From Acacia acuminata (lineage: Eukaryota > Streptophyta > Magnoliopsida > Fabales > Fabaceae), in the NCBI GenBank assembly GCA_019022655.1, contig JAFJYI010000018.1:5456001-5520000 (forward strand): a DNA stretch of 64,000 nt, read 5' to 3'. Positions 1 to 10,803 of the stretch are shown piece by piece. Position numbers and translations under genes: made by a program. The notes beneath the pieces were generated by a model. That model worked only from the letters and a program-made list of their open reading frames with translations. It was not told the DNA's origin and searched no databases. The first letter of the stretch is position 1, and each line of letters starts with the position of its first letter.

Positions 1-71
1 GCATAAAAATAATCAAGATGGGCATGATTCAGATTATTAGCAAACCAACTATTGTGAAACCCATAGAAGTC
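1..71 (-). pseudogene. Captured NPF-like fragment, copy 1 (cut by window edge)
   Basis: Copy 1 of the segment at 55286-55378. Only the part before the window edge is visible, but the codons for LNHAHLDYFY are present on the minus strand at the start of the window. Confidence 0.5.
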
Positions 72-417
72 CCAAACAAGACATGCTGTCACAAGACATG
101 CGAGGAATTAACCACCGAGATGCTCATTGGAATTGTCATGCCAGGCATATCGGTTAGCCCATCAAAAGCACACCTTGTTAAGTCCTATCTTGCAAACTGT
201 TATCTCCCTTTCCAATAAAAAATTATCTAGCTTTTTTATGATATGTCAGCACAAGTTAGTACAATTAATCGAAGGACTAAAGAATTATCAGTTCACTGCT
301 TCAAATGAGAACTCTTTGGCAACTAAAGCAAGCAATGTAATTCACCGCTTGTTGCTTCGCCATTTCGGAGATTCCAAGTAAAGTGGCAATAGTTCTTAAG
401 CAATTGGAATACCCTAG

Positions 418-560
418 CAAGTCTTAGAACTAGGGGCATGGAAAATCTTGGATAAACCCAGCCCAACAAGTCCTTCTACATAATGACAATATTCATCAGG
501 TTGTCAACTGTTTCCACCTCCTTGCAAATAAATTTGGCCATTCCAGCTCCCATCCTTTTG
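418..560 (-). pseudogene. Captured squalene synthase-like fragment, copy 1
   Basis: Copy 1 of 55723-55867, with the same RMGAGMAKF and GLVGLGLSK peptides on the minus strand. The end that reads CTTCCGAAC in copy 2 reads CTTAGAAC here, one of many small differences at a probable CAG site. Confidence 0.78.
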
Positions 561-1701
561 CATAGCGATGCTACAAAATTCATCATTTTCTTCTCTGTTA
601 TGAAGACACTACCTTCGTGCTTCCCCTTTTGCAGATAAATGATTATGGAGGCAACGATCAAGAAGGCTTTTAGGGACAGATTTTGCAGCAAGGAGTAGGA
701 ACCGTTGATGATAGCAAGAGTTTCGAATCTCGTGGGTTTGGCTGAAACGGAATAGTCACAAAAAAATCTTCTTGATTGTTCGTGCTACGACACAAAAATC
801 TCGCAATCACCAAATCTCAAACAATCTTTTCATTTCTGAAATCTTGATTGTCAACGACACCTCATTTTTATTGACCATTAATTGTTCATGACTTTGCTCT
901 GCGTCATAACTTATCCTCATCTAACTACTAATTGAAACGAGAAAAGAAAAAACAAGTGAAAACTGGAATTGAATTAATTTGCCGGTTGAAAGATCCCATC
1001 AATCACACAATAAAATGGTGAAAACACAAGAGGCAAGATTCAAGAATTCAAACGGCAATGACAAAACGAGTCCGAGTCTCGGATGGGCAACTGCTCCAAC
1101 GACGAGGCTTCGAATCTCAGATCGGCGACAACTTCAGCAACGATCCATTGAACTTTCGAGCAACGAAAATGGCAACGACAATGCGTTGAGTTTGAGTCAC
1201 GGCTTCGAATCTCGAGACATGGGGCGAGGAGGCGACAACTACGCTCATTTGGAATCGCAAGACGGGCGAGAAGGCAACAACTCGCTCTCGGATGCTCCAC
1301 TTCGTTGTGGGCCTTCTTGTGTTTCCAACAGAACTTCTGCGTCAACTTTTCTTGCGAAAACATAGATTCAGGATCCAACTTAACTTCCTCCAGCGATCGG
1401 GATTTCCTTGCTCGGATTGTGGTTCATTGCTATTTTCTGGAATCTATTTGCGAAGAAAAGGAAATCCATTGTCTGCAAACATGATATGGAGATCTAATGA
1501 CTTGATCTGTCTTCTTGGACCGGATCTTGAAATCCCAACTGCTTTATTGGGCTCGTTCTTGTCTTTTGGGCCTCTAAAGTCAAAGCTTGAGGCTGTTTCT
1601 TGCTTTTGGAGCTGGTTCTTGTTTTTTTTTTTGGGCCAGCTTAAGGCATTTACTCATAACCTAATGCTGTAATACTTATATACAAAAAAATATAAAAAAA
1701 A

Positions 1702-3530
1702 GGGAAAATTACGCACAGGTCCCAAGGATGACAAAAAAAATACAATTAGGTCTCTTAAAATGACCAAATTATATAGAAGTCCCTAGGGACTTACGTAATT
1801 ATTTGTGAATGTAAAATTACCATTTTGTTATTTCGACTTCGAGAAGCTATTTACAACAACAAATGCTATATTAACAACAGAAAAGTATATTTTAACAACA
1901 ACTTTTGAAAACCTAGATTTTTTTGATCTATCACGTCCAGAGGCTATTTACAACAAATACTATATTAACAACAGAAAAATCATATTTTAACAACAATTTT
2001 TGAAAACCTAGAATTTGTTATTTCTAACTTCCAGAGGCTATTTACAACAACAAATGCTATATTAACGACAGAAAAAATATATATTTACAACAACCTTTGA
2101 AAACCTGGATTTTTTTTCCATTTCTTAAGTCCATAGACTATTTACAACAACAAATGCTATATTAACAACAGAAAAAACATATATTTACAACAACTTTTAA
2201 AAACCTGGAATTTGTTATTTCTGACTTCCAGAGGCTATTTACAACAACAAATATTATATTAACAACAGAAAAATTTTATTTTAACAACAACTTTTGAAAA
2301 CCTGGAATTTGTTATTTCTGACTTCCAAATGCTATTTACAACCACAAATGCTATATTAACAACAGAAAAAGCATATTTTAACAACAACTTTTGAAAACCT
2401 GGAATTTGTTAATTCTGACTTCCAGAGGCTATTTACAACAACAAATGCTATATTAACAACGGAAAAATTTTATTTTAACAACAACTTTTGAAAACCTGGA
2501 ATTTGTTATTTCTGACTTCCAAATGCTATTTACAACCACAAATGCTATATTAACAACAGAAAAAGCATATTTTAACAACAACTTTTGAAAACCTGGAATT
2601 TGTTAATTCGACTTCGAGGCTATTTACAACAACAAATGCTATATTAACAACGGAAAAACATATATTTACAACAACCTTTGAAATCTGGATTTTTTCATTT
2701 CTTAAGTCCATAGGCTATTTACAACAACAAATGCTATATTAACAATAGAAAAAGCCTATATTTACAATAAATTTTGAAAACTTGGATTTTTTTTCATTTC
2801 TCATGTCCAGAGGCTATTTACAACAGAAAAAGCATATATTTACAACAACCTTTGGAAAAATAACCAGAAACATTAGAGGATGAAGGATGGATAAAGGAAC
2901 AGGGGATGAGAGAAAGGCAAGTTCGCCGGATCTGTGGTCTTGCCTCAGCCATGTCAAGTGATCACCGTGAGTAAGCAAAACGGAAGCGAGAGGTCGAATA
3001 TTGGAGCAGTCCGAAATCAAAAAATCCCAGAGCACCTGAAAATAAGCAAAACAACTAAGCTGTAGTTAAATCTTGGAGTAGGTCCGAAACCGGAAAATCC
3101 ACGGGGCACCGAAATTAAGCAAAACGTAAGGTGATCTTCAGAACGATGGTGGCGATCAGCGGAGATCGTGGCGGAGTGGTCAATGGAAATCACAGGGGCC
3201 GATGGCCTTTCATGCGTCTTCCTTGCTCGGTTCTTGGTGGAAATCGTGGTGGAGATCAGTCTTGCCAGAGATCGCAGGGGCCAAGTGCTTCTTCCGTGAG
3301 ATTCTTGGCAGAAATGGCGGAGAGAGACGGGGAGAGAGAGAGAGACGAGAAGAGAAGGAGATGACAAACTAGATTCAGTGATTAGGCATGTTTGTTCTTT
3401 GTCCAAAATGATAATTTTGTATTCTCAAATAATTACACAAAAGTCCCTAGGGACTTTTGTGTAATTTTGTCATTTGAAGGGACCTAATTGTATGTTTTTG
3501 TCATCCTTGGGACCTGTGCGTAATTTTCCC
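1702..3530. mobile_element. Foldback/TIR element carrying a ~95-bp minisatellite
   Basis: The left end (GGGAAAATTACGCACAGG...) and right end (...CCTGTGCGTAATTTTCCC) are inverted complements. The match continues inward for roughly 100 bp through GTCCCAAGGATGACA and GTCCCTAGGGACTT. The element sits in a poly-A target (runs of seven to eight A on each side), so the duplication length cannot be read exactly. Inside are a tandem array (about 1845-2870) and a 500-bp non-repetitive block (2870-3400) of unknown origin. No transposase. The long inverted termini suggest a non-autonomous Mutator-like or foldback transposon nested in the LTR element. Confidence 0.75.
1845..2870. repeat. Minisatellite, ~95-bp unit, about 10 copies
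   Basis: Each unit contains GGCTATTTACAACAACAAATG, CTATATTAACAACAGAAAAA, ACAACAACTTTTGAAAACCTGG and a TTTGTTATTTCTGACTTCCAGA-like spacer (shown as separate short pieces). CTATTTACAAC recurs at about 1849, 1941, 2036, 2129, 2233, 2330, 2428, 2526, 2620, 2714 and 2812. The array lies within the foldback element, so it is a transposon-internal repeat rather than a chromosomal satellite. Confidence 0.9.
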
Positions 3531-3553
3531 AAAAAAATAATGCTCTAATACCA

Positions 3554-3839
3554 TGTTAATAAATGTGATTGAAGAAGAATCAAGATAAAGAATCACGTAT
3601 TATTAACAAAAGAGGAACATCCCTTTACAATGATGGTTAACTCTAAAACCTAGAAGGAGACTATGTTTACTCCTTCTTAGAGAGAGATCAAGTTAACTCT
3701 CTCTACACATAGTGAGGGCTCCACATCCAATACTCTAATCTCAATAGTTAAGATCCTCTATATATATAGAGTAAGTCCTAACTTTCTAATTAACTAATCA
3801 ACTATTCTCTTATATTAACTAATCCCTAATTAACTAACA
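3554..3839 (-). repeat. 5' LTR of gene-carrying retroelement, copy 1
   Basis: Begins TGTTAATAAATGTG directly after the primer-binding site (TGCTCTAATACCA, 3541-3553) and ends CTAACA before GTATT. It corresponds to 58865-59152 and lies about 140 bp upstream of the P450-A start codon, so it could influence transcription there. Confidence 0.85.
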
Positions 3840-3980
3840 GTATTATTGAGGCAAAGGATGTGAAGGGATAAAAAGGGTAAAAGAGAGAATCCGATCTTAT
3901 TTTTGTGGTCAATCAGCCATTGTTGATCCCCTAGTGTATATAGCTCAAAATCAAGTGGTCGGCTCCTCGTACACTAAGTA

Positions 3981-4964
3981 ATGTTGCCACTTATCATTAT
4001 TCTCTTCTCATCTATCATCCTCATATTTCTTATCTACGAACAAGACCAAGATCACATCTTCCACCAGGTCCTTTCGGTCTTCCTCTCATAGGCAATCTTC
4101 ACCAGCTTCCCGACTCGCACCACATCACTATCTATGGCGTCTTTCCAAGCAATATGGTCCTCTCATATTCCTTCGCTTCGGCCTCAAGCCCACCATAGTT
4201 GTTTCCTCAGCCAAAATTGCCAGCCAAGTTATGAAAACCCACGACCTCGTATTTGCGAGCAGACCATCCTTGCATGGTCAACAGAAATTATCCTACAATG
4301 GCTTAGAGGTGGCTTTTGCTCCTTACAGTGACTATTGGAAAGAAGTGAAAAAATTGTGCGTGTTTCACTTGTTTAGCTCTCGCCGCATCCACTCGTTTCG
4401 TCCCATTCGGGAAGAGAAGGCTTTGAGAACCATTCGAAGGTTGTCTCAATCTGCTGCTTCTCACAAATTAATCAACCTCTGCGAGACAATGATGTCTTTC
4501 TCCGGAACTTTGATTTGTAGGATTGCTTTCGGGAAGGGGTATGAGTTGGAAGACAATAAAGTAAATGAGAGAAGTGGATTTCATGGACTGCTCCATGAAT
4601 CTCAGGCCTTGTTGACAGAATTTTACTTCTCTGATTATATACCATGTTTGGGGTGGATTGATAGAATCAGAGGACTTCATAGTCAACTGGATCAAACATT
4701 CAAGCAGCTCGACATGTTCTACCAGCAAGTCATCGACGACCACAGGAATCCAAAAACCCCAACTGATAAAAAAGACGTCATTGATATCTTTCTTCAAATA
4801 ATGAATGATCAAAACTTTGGTTGATCTCACTATGGACCACATCAAAGCTTTGCTCATGGTAATGTTATCTCTTATGTCTTTTTCCCCTGCAATATTTAAT
4901 TGTATGCTTTGAGGGTCACTAATTTACTTATTTGTCTTATTATATTGTGGATGCAGAATATTTT
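3981..4964 (+). pseudogene. P450-A, CYP71-clan relic: exon 1 only
   Basis: ATG at 3981, the same position in the leader as in P450-C. It has the membrane anchor and proline hinge (LPPGP), then sequence parallel to C up to the exon end at 4858, followed by a 98-bp intron (4859-4956, GT...AG). Exon 2 stops after about eight bases and is replaced by an LTR fragment, so the I-helix, ExxR, PERF and haem-cysteine regions are absent. Within exon 1, a CG replaces CTG near 4110 and shifts the frame; the same is seen in copy D, so it may be a repeated calling error. A 2-bp deletion near 4808 (GATCAAAACTTTGG against GATCACTCAACTTCGG in C) shifts the frame to a stop after NDQNFG and looks genuine. A TATA-like GTATATAG lies at 3937-3944. 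Confidence 0.9.
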
Positions 4965-5636
4965 CATGTTTTCAAAATAACATGAAAATAACCTATATAT
5001 CTACACTAGTTAACAAAATAACAAGTTTCCTATTGTTTTCATGTTCTAAAGTTGGTCTAAACTTCCCTAAACCTTCCCACATTCAAAAGCGAGACGTATG
5101 CATTTTGGAATCAACCTATATATATATATATATATATATATATGCTCATAAGTGCAGCAACGTTCTCATTCTCGTTTGTATATGCATCAACCAAGTTTTG
5201 ATTTCATATGTTTACACGCACCTGAGCAACGGAACCACTTATGGTGCCTATCCAAAGGATAGGCACCATGTGCCTAACTAATCTGGATCGTCTAGATCTG
5301 ATCTGGACGGTCCAGATTTAAGTTTTTTAAAAGACATTTTTTAAATGAAAAAATGATTTTTTGAAAAAGTGTCAGTTAAGAGATTATCGTTATTTTAGAT
5401 CTTCTACCTAAAAAAATAATTTTTTAAAAAAATAAAAAGTAAAAAAATATTAAATCTGGACCGTCTAGATCAAATCTGGACGGTCCAGATTGGCTAGGCA
5501 AATGGTGCCTATCCTTTGGATAAGCACCATAAGTGGTTCCCCTGAGCAACGTTATAAGCATATATATAACTTTCATGCGGTAAGCTTTTTTCCTACGAAA
5601 GCAACTAGTTTCATTTACTTCCCACAAGCATCGGTG

Positions 5637-5668
<32 letters not shown>

Positions 5669-6692
5669 GCATATAGCTAACCTCGGTCAACGGACTTGAA
5701 CGCTGATTCTTGGTGGTTAAGGTGTCTCTATTTTTTGGTATGAAAATAGAGTGAAGAAAATCCAGACGCATTCCTGACTCTCCTTCTCCTCTTCTCGGTT
5801 TCTCTCTCACTTTCACATTCACTCTCTCTCGTTCAAGGATATAGCTCTGGTTTTTAGCTAATGGTAATGGAATGAATATGGATCAATGAGTAGTGATTAT
5901 ATAAAGAACTGAGGGTCTAGTCCGACGTGAGGAACACTAGACCGAGAAGCAATACATGGTGGGTAATATGCGAGGAGCTCAAGAAGCATGGCGTTTCTGT
6001 GTTTGCATAAACCATGGAAGCCGTTGGCGTGATCTAGTCCAAGAGTATAGTTATGATGAGGATTTGTTTCCTGATCTTTCGCTGCTTCTGGGATTTTGTA
6101 CACAATGTTGTGGCCATTCCCTGTTGTTAATGCGTTTTATGTAATCTGATTTTTTTTTTATATTCAATGTGTTTCCCAATCTGATGCTTGTTGGGCCAAG
6201 GGATTTAAATGAATTGGTTTGGGCCCAAATGCTTTTGTGAGTTGGCTAGTGGTATAAATGAAAATGAATAGATCATGTTTTGGGTTTTAAAACATATGGC
6301 ACGTGGGTTCAGGTAATATGAGCAGATCAAATGGGTTAAATAATCAATTGGTTGATTTGGGCCCATGTATAATGGCTGCTTGTTAGGTTGGTTTGTTGTC
6401 CACTCGTGTTGGGCGACAAAATATAAATGGGCCTTTATAATACTATATTGAGTGACCACAAAGATTTACCCACTTGATTCTCTTTAATCCTTTATTTGTA
6501 ATTAGGTCCATTACTTATATAATTGCAATTGTTGAATAATCATGAGAAATAAATCCTTAATTCAATATAAGGATTTTTCTTTATCACTTAATTTTTCTTA
6601 AGCCATAAAACATAATTTCTAACATTTTAGGCCTAAATTACATACGTAATTTTCATAAAATATCCCATTTTAAATCCCAAAATTTGGGATGT
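4965..6692 (-). mobile_element. Reversed Ty3/gypsy-type LTR fragment replacing P450-A exon 2
   Basis: Read on the minus strand from 6692, the sequence starts TGTACATCCCAAATTTTGGG and is homologous to the start of the giant solo LTR at 26152 (TGTAACATCCCAAATTTTTG). The homology continues through the GGTTAAGAATTAATTAAG-like part, a CGCCATGCTTCTTGAGC block (6,000 region against 27,648), TCTCGGTCT, the GACCGAGGTTAG block (against GACCTGAGGTAAG at 33100) and a following TA repeat. No matching left terminus or target duplication is visible, so it is truncated. It separates P450-A exon 1 from the gene's own 3' flank, which resumes at about 6700. It contains a Mutator-type MITE. Confidence 0.75.
5231..5540. 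mobile_element. Mutator-type MITE with 10-bp target duplication
   Basis: 310-bp element with a perfect 17-bp terminal inverted repeat, GGAACCACTTATGGTGC, followed by secondary palindromes around CCTATCCAAAGGATAGG and CTGGACGGTCCAGAT. The 10-bp direct repeat CCTGAGCAAC flanks it at 5221-5230 and 5541-5550. Inverted subterminal repeats and a 9-11 bp duplication fit Mutator-like elements. Non-coding. Confidence 0.9.
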
Positions 6693-6910
6693 ACGTCAAA
6701 GAGGTTAATTAAGTCAGATAAAGGGAACGGTTTGAAAACATCGGACAAGTAGCCCGGTAAGCATGTAAGATAGACGTTAACTTTTTTAAGTCGAGGCAAT
6801 GTTGTTAATTAAAGCTTGCGTCTTGTTTGAATCAACGTAGTCGAATTAATGGACGGAGCCCAACCTCTGGTTTATCAAGATCCTAGATATCACATCATCT
6901 CTTGTATTGC
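6693..6910. other. P450-type 3' flank and spacer
   Basis: No gene. AAGTCAGATAAAGGGAACGG and the AGCATGTAAGATAGACGTT stretch match the 3' flank of P450-C (49300-49380). GGCAATGTTGTTAATTAAAG through GATATCACATCATC matches the spacer upstream of P450-C (45326-45425). This shows that the cluster spacers share one ancestral layout. Confidence 0.8.
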
Positions 6911-6931
6911 AATCATGTGGGAGTTCATATT

Positions 6932-9900
6932 TAAACGTTGCGGTTTTCCATATGCTACCGGATTCCTTCCTTAAGGTACTTCCAAGAACTCAATTTTCTG
7001 ATCACAATCCTATTCTTCTTTCGGTGGGGATTAAACTAATTAATAGGCAAGTTAGGAAACCTTTTCGGTTCGAAGCCATGTGGTTATTCCATGATAATTT
7101 TAAGGATTTTATCGAGTCTAATTGGTCCGTCCAAGATACTCTTGAGACCAGTTTGGCTAATCTGCAGAAACAATTAAATCAGTGGAATAGGGAGGTTTTC
7201 GGCTTGGTTGAAAAAAGGAAATATGAGCTACTTGCCAGGATAAAGGGCATTCAGAATTCTAGAAACTACCCCTACTCCAGATTCCTCAATGAGTTGGAGA
7301 GACAATTGCAGGGGGAGTTGGAGGAAGTGCTCCGGGCTGAGGAACTCAAGTGGTTTCAGAAATCCAGAGCTAATTGGATTTTAAAGGGAGACCGAAATAC
7401 ACGATACTACCAGATGAGTACTAAGATTAGAAGGAAGCGGAATAGCATCATGGCGCTTAAGGAGGAGAATGGTAATTGGTTGGAGGGAGAAGAGGTTTTA
7501 AAAGACCTTGTTACGTCCTACTTCAAGCAATTGTTCCAAGAAGAGATAGCGTCGAAAGGCACCCTGAACACAAATATATCCTTCCCGAGCTTGCCGAGAG
7601 ACAGTTACAAACTTTGGGAGTGGTTCCTTCGAACAAAGAAATCAAGCGGGCTGTTTTTTCAATGGGGCCGTACAAGGCCCCGGGAGATGACGGTTTTCCT
7701 CCCCTGTTTTTCCAAGCGAACTGGGGGAAAGTGGGGCCATCAGTATGCTCCTTTGTTAAGGGGTTTTTTCAGGGCTCTGTCTCTGTTAAAGAGGCGAACA
7801 AAACGCTAATTACCCTTATTCCCAAGAAGAACAATCCAGAGTTTGTCCATCAGTTCAGACCCATTTCACTATGCTCCGTTCATTATAAGTGTGTTACTAA
7901 GGTGCTCACGGCAAGATTAAAGAATGTAATGGATGAGCTAATTTCGCCCTTTCAAGCAAGTTTCATCAAGGGAAGACAAATCCAAGACAATCTTGTTATT
8001 GGTCAAGAAGTGATGCATACTATGAAAAAGGCTAGGGGAAGGAAAGGTTTCATGGCCTTGAAAATTGACCTAGAAAAAGCCTATGATCGGTTGAGTTGGA
8101 GCTTCATTAGACAAACTCTTTTAGAGGCCGGTTTTGAAATGGGATTGGTTAACCTGATTATGGACTGTGTCACGACAACTTCGTATAACATTTTATGGAA
8201 TGGGAGAAGACGAGTTCTTCACTCCAACAAGGGGCATCCGCAAGGGGATCCTATATCTCCCTATTTATTTATCCTTTGCATTGATCGGCTCTCTCATTTA
8301 ATCTGCGAGGCGGTAAATAGGAAGGAGTGGAGTCCGATTAAGACTTCAAGAGGAGGTCCACAAATTTCTCACTTGATGTTCGCAGATGACCTCCTTCTAT
8401 TTGGGGTAGCCTCTGTGGAACAAGCGGTTTGCATGATGGTTTGTTTGCATAGGTTTTGTGGAGCTTCAGGGGAAAGAGTCAGCACAGCAAAATCATCCAT
8501 GTTCTTTTCCCTAGAGTTGGTGTTGAAATGAAGGCTCGTATTCAAAATATTACACATATGAAGATATCAAATGAGATTGGTAGATACTTGGGATTTCTCT
8601 GTCAAGGAAAAGGAAGGCAAGAGAGACTTTTCAGTATATTGTCGAGAGGGTGAATTCAAAGTTGGCCTCTTGGAAGGCCAATGCTCTATCTATGGCCGGA
8701 CGAGTCACTCTTGTGAAATCTGTCCTAAGCTCAGTGCCTCTTTATCCGATGCAAGTGGCTCGATTCCTTTAAGCATCTGCAAAGAAGTAGAGAGGATTCA
8801 GTGTAATTTCATATGGGGAACATCCAGGAATAAGGGTTTTCACAATGTCAGCTGGAAGACCATCACCCTACCAAAAAATCATGGTGGCCTTGGAGTTAAA
8901 AGTCTAGAGAAGATGAATAAGGCGTTTGGTTGCAAGCTTGCATGACAAGCGATAGTGGGGGAAAAAGGGCTCGGTGTGATATCTTTGCTCCATAAATACA
9001 TAGTCAGGAATGAATCCCAGGTATTAGAAGCAAAGGCCGGTGACTCAACGCTGTGGAAATTTATTTGTAACCAAAAAGAGATCATTGAGGAGGGTATTCA
9101 ATGGAGATTACGGGATGGGCTTTCAGTCAATTTTTTCACGGATCCTTGGCTTTCGAATAATTGTTTCATTAAGGATCAGTGCCTAAGGGAACTGTCAGGA
9201 CGCGAGAAGGACAGTAAGGTTCGAGACTGGGTTGTGGACGGAGCATGGGACCTTGATAGACTGAGTGGTATGGTGTCAGGTGAGGTAATTAGGAGGCTAG
9301 CTGCAGCTTCTCCACCCTTGGATCTTTGTTGGTTGTGATGTGCTGATATGGGGTGCTTCCTCAAATGGCGTTTTCACGGTACGGTCAGCATATAATCTGA
9401 TGAGTTTACCAGAACCTAACTTATTTCATTCAGCGTATAAATGGATCTGGAAATGGCCGGGGACGGAAAGGATTAGATTTTTTCTATGGCTTGTGTTTCA
9501 TGATAGACTGCCTACTAATGTTTGGCGTAGCAAATGGTCTGCCTCTTCCCCATTATGTGCTTATTGTAATTGCCAACCTGAATCCATTTTACATATTTTA
9601 CGGGATTGCAGTTATGCTAAGGATATGTGGTTAGATCTTGTGCACCCTAGTCATTTATCAAGCTTTTTTGCAGCCCACCTTAGAGATTGGATTTGCTTGA
9701 ATCTAAGGAGAGAGCTGGGCATTTATTCTGATTCCAATTGGTCTATGGTATTTGCTGTGGGAGTTTGGAAATTATGGAAATGGAGGAATAGGATGGTATT
9801 TGATAGCAATTTCGGCAAACCGAAACAGCCAGCAAATGACATTATTTATAGCTGGCCATATTTCTCTTATAGGTACTGTAATCTGATTTTAAATGAAGGG

Positions 9901-10340
9901 GAGGGTGGAAGGTCTTTGGTTTGGTCTCCGCCACCCTATGAGTGGCTAAAGATCAATATCGATGGTGCGGTAACGTCCAATGGCTCGGTGGGCTGCTTGT
10001 GGGGGGGTGTTAAGGGATTCGAGAGGGGTGTCTGCGGATAGCTGGATTCTCACACCAGTGGGTATATGTAATCCTGCTGAAGCGGAGGAGTGGGCACTTT
10101 ATAAAGGTCTCCAATTTGCTAGGAATAAAGGCCTTGATTATCTTATCATAGAGTCGGATTCTTGGAATCTTATTTCTGCCCTATCTCAGTCCGTTGACCC
10201 AAATCCCCAAAGTCTGGTTATGCTACAGATTAGGGAGCTGGATCTGGATCTTGGACGGACGGTGCAGCTAAGGCACATCCACGGGGAACGAGAATCAAGT
10301 CGATAGGCTTGCGAAGGAAGGCTTAGTGGTATCATGTGTT
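6932..10340 (+). pseudogene. LINE ORF2 remnant: endonuclease end, reverse transcriptase, RNase H
   Basis: Domains in order: the last strand of the AP-endonuclease with SDHNPI (about 6990); a linker; reverse transcriptase with IPKK, FRPISLC, GRQIQDN, KIDLEKAYD (about 8060), QGDPISPYLF (about 8245) and the FADD active-site box (about 8380); a C-terminal zf-RVT region with WxxxWxxRN near 9770; and a plant-L1-style RNase H with NIDGA (about 9957) and ESDS (about 10155). The frame breaks several times, for example near 7600 (A missing after GAGACAG), 8190-8240 (two compensating indels), 8510, 8600, 8940, 9336, 10000 and 10300. Some breaks are absent in copy 2, so part of the damage may be sequence error. 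Confidence 0.9.
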
Positions 10341-10493
10341 TATGATTTGTGCCCTTCATTTGTTAAGCCGCTGGTATTACGTGATTGTATGGGAATTCAT
10401 TCCCCTCCTATGTTTTTTAATTAATTAACCAGGCTATGCCTTCGTTGATAGCAAAAAAAGAAAAAAAATATTCTCCCATGTGTCTAAAAAAAG
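6932..10493 (+). mobile_element. 5'-truncated L1-type LINE
   Basis: Insertion bounded by a perfect 21-bp target-site duplication (AATCATGTGGGAGTTCATAT plus T) at 6911-6931 and 10494-10514. It ends with an A-rich tail (10451-10468) followed by about 25 bp resembling the downstream flank. An uninserted version of the site lies at about 45420-45480, near P450-C, confirming the boundaries. The body encodes the tail of the endonuclease, reverse transcriptase, a zinc-finger region and RNase H. It is 5'-truncated by about the endonuclease and ORF1, as is usual for LINEs. It lies in the spacer between P450-A and P450-B. Confidence 0.92.
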
Positions 10494-10514
10494 AATCATG
10501 TGGGAGTTCATATT

Positions 10515-10803
10515 CTCCTATGTGTCTAAAAAAAGAGCGAAGATGTGTTAAATACAGTGAATGAAGGTCAAGTTAATTAATATGAACTGGCTACTGTCGA
10601 GACTTAATCTTTTGTATTTTTAATTTTAGTTTGCATTAAACTCATATATGTACTATTTAAAGTTGCATTAATACTCATATGCCCATGTTCTTGAACATGA
10701 TATGATGTTTCGTGATGCCAATCAAGTAATAATTAAATTAGGCAGGCTAACCCTTGAATCAACCAAACATCTTAACTATCCATTAGCATTATAATAGTCA
10801 TAA
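10515..10803. other. Spacer homologous to P450-C upstream region
   Basis: No gene. ATGTGTCTAAAAAAAGAGCG, then TGTACTATTTAAAGTTGCAT and GGCAGGCTAACCCTTGAATC, parallel 45460-46390 upstream of P450-C. Confidence 0.75.

Larger units (their letters stand above)
1..3839 (-). mobile_element. Gene-carrying LTR retroelement, copy 1 (left part outside window)
   Basis: Copy 1 counterpart of 55308-59152. The interior runs from the window edge to 3540, the primer-binding site is 3541-3553, the 5' LTR is 3554-3839 and the right target duplication GTATT is 3840-3844. The left LTR should lie about 1.05 kb left of the window. The contents match copy 2: an NPF-like fragment, a squalene-synthase-like fragment and the foldback element with its minisatellite. 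Confidence 0.85.
1..8691. repeat. Segmental duplication, copy 1
   Basis: This stretch is collinear with 55308-64000 from the first to the last base of that copy. It holds the internal part and one LTR of a retroelement, P450-A, a gypsy-type LTR fragment and the 5' half of a LINE insertion. The two copies share even their transposon insertions and target-site duplications, so those insertions came before the duplication. Most mismatches are one- or two-base changes at CAG or CTG trinucleotides; only a few are plain transitions, such as GGTCTAG against GGTCCAG near 5919 and 61222. The left end lies outside the window, and the right copy runs off the window, so the true length is unknown. A recent tandem duplication and an assembly duplicate of two haplotypes are both possible. 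Confidence 0.95.

Noticed and set aside
979..1672. Overlapping open frames on both strands at 979-1672 and 56286-56983
   Set aside because: No domain. Frames differ between the two copies and lie in the retroelement interior; composition repeats (GGCGACAAC, TTCGAATCTC) explain the lack of stops.
1845..2870. Centromeric or CRISPR-like repeat array
   Set aside because: Units are contiguous without unique spacers and lie inside a transposon in a plant genome, so it is a transposon minisatellite.
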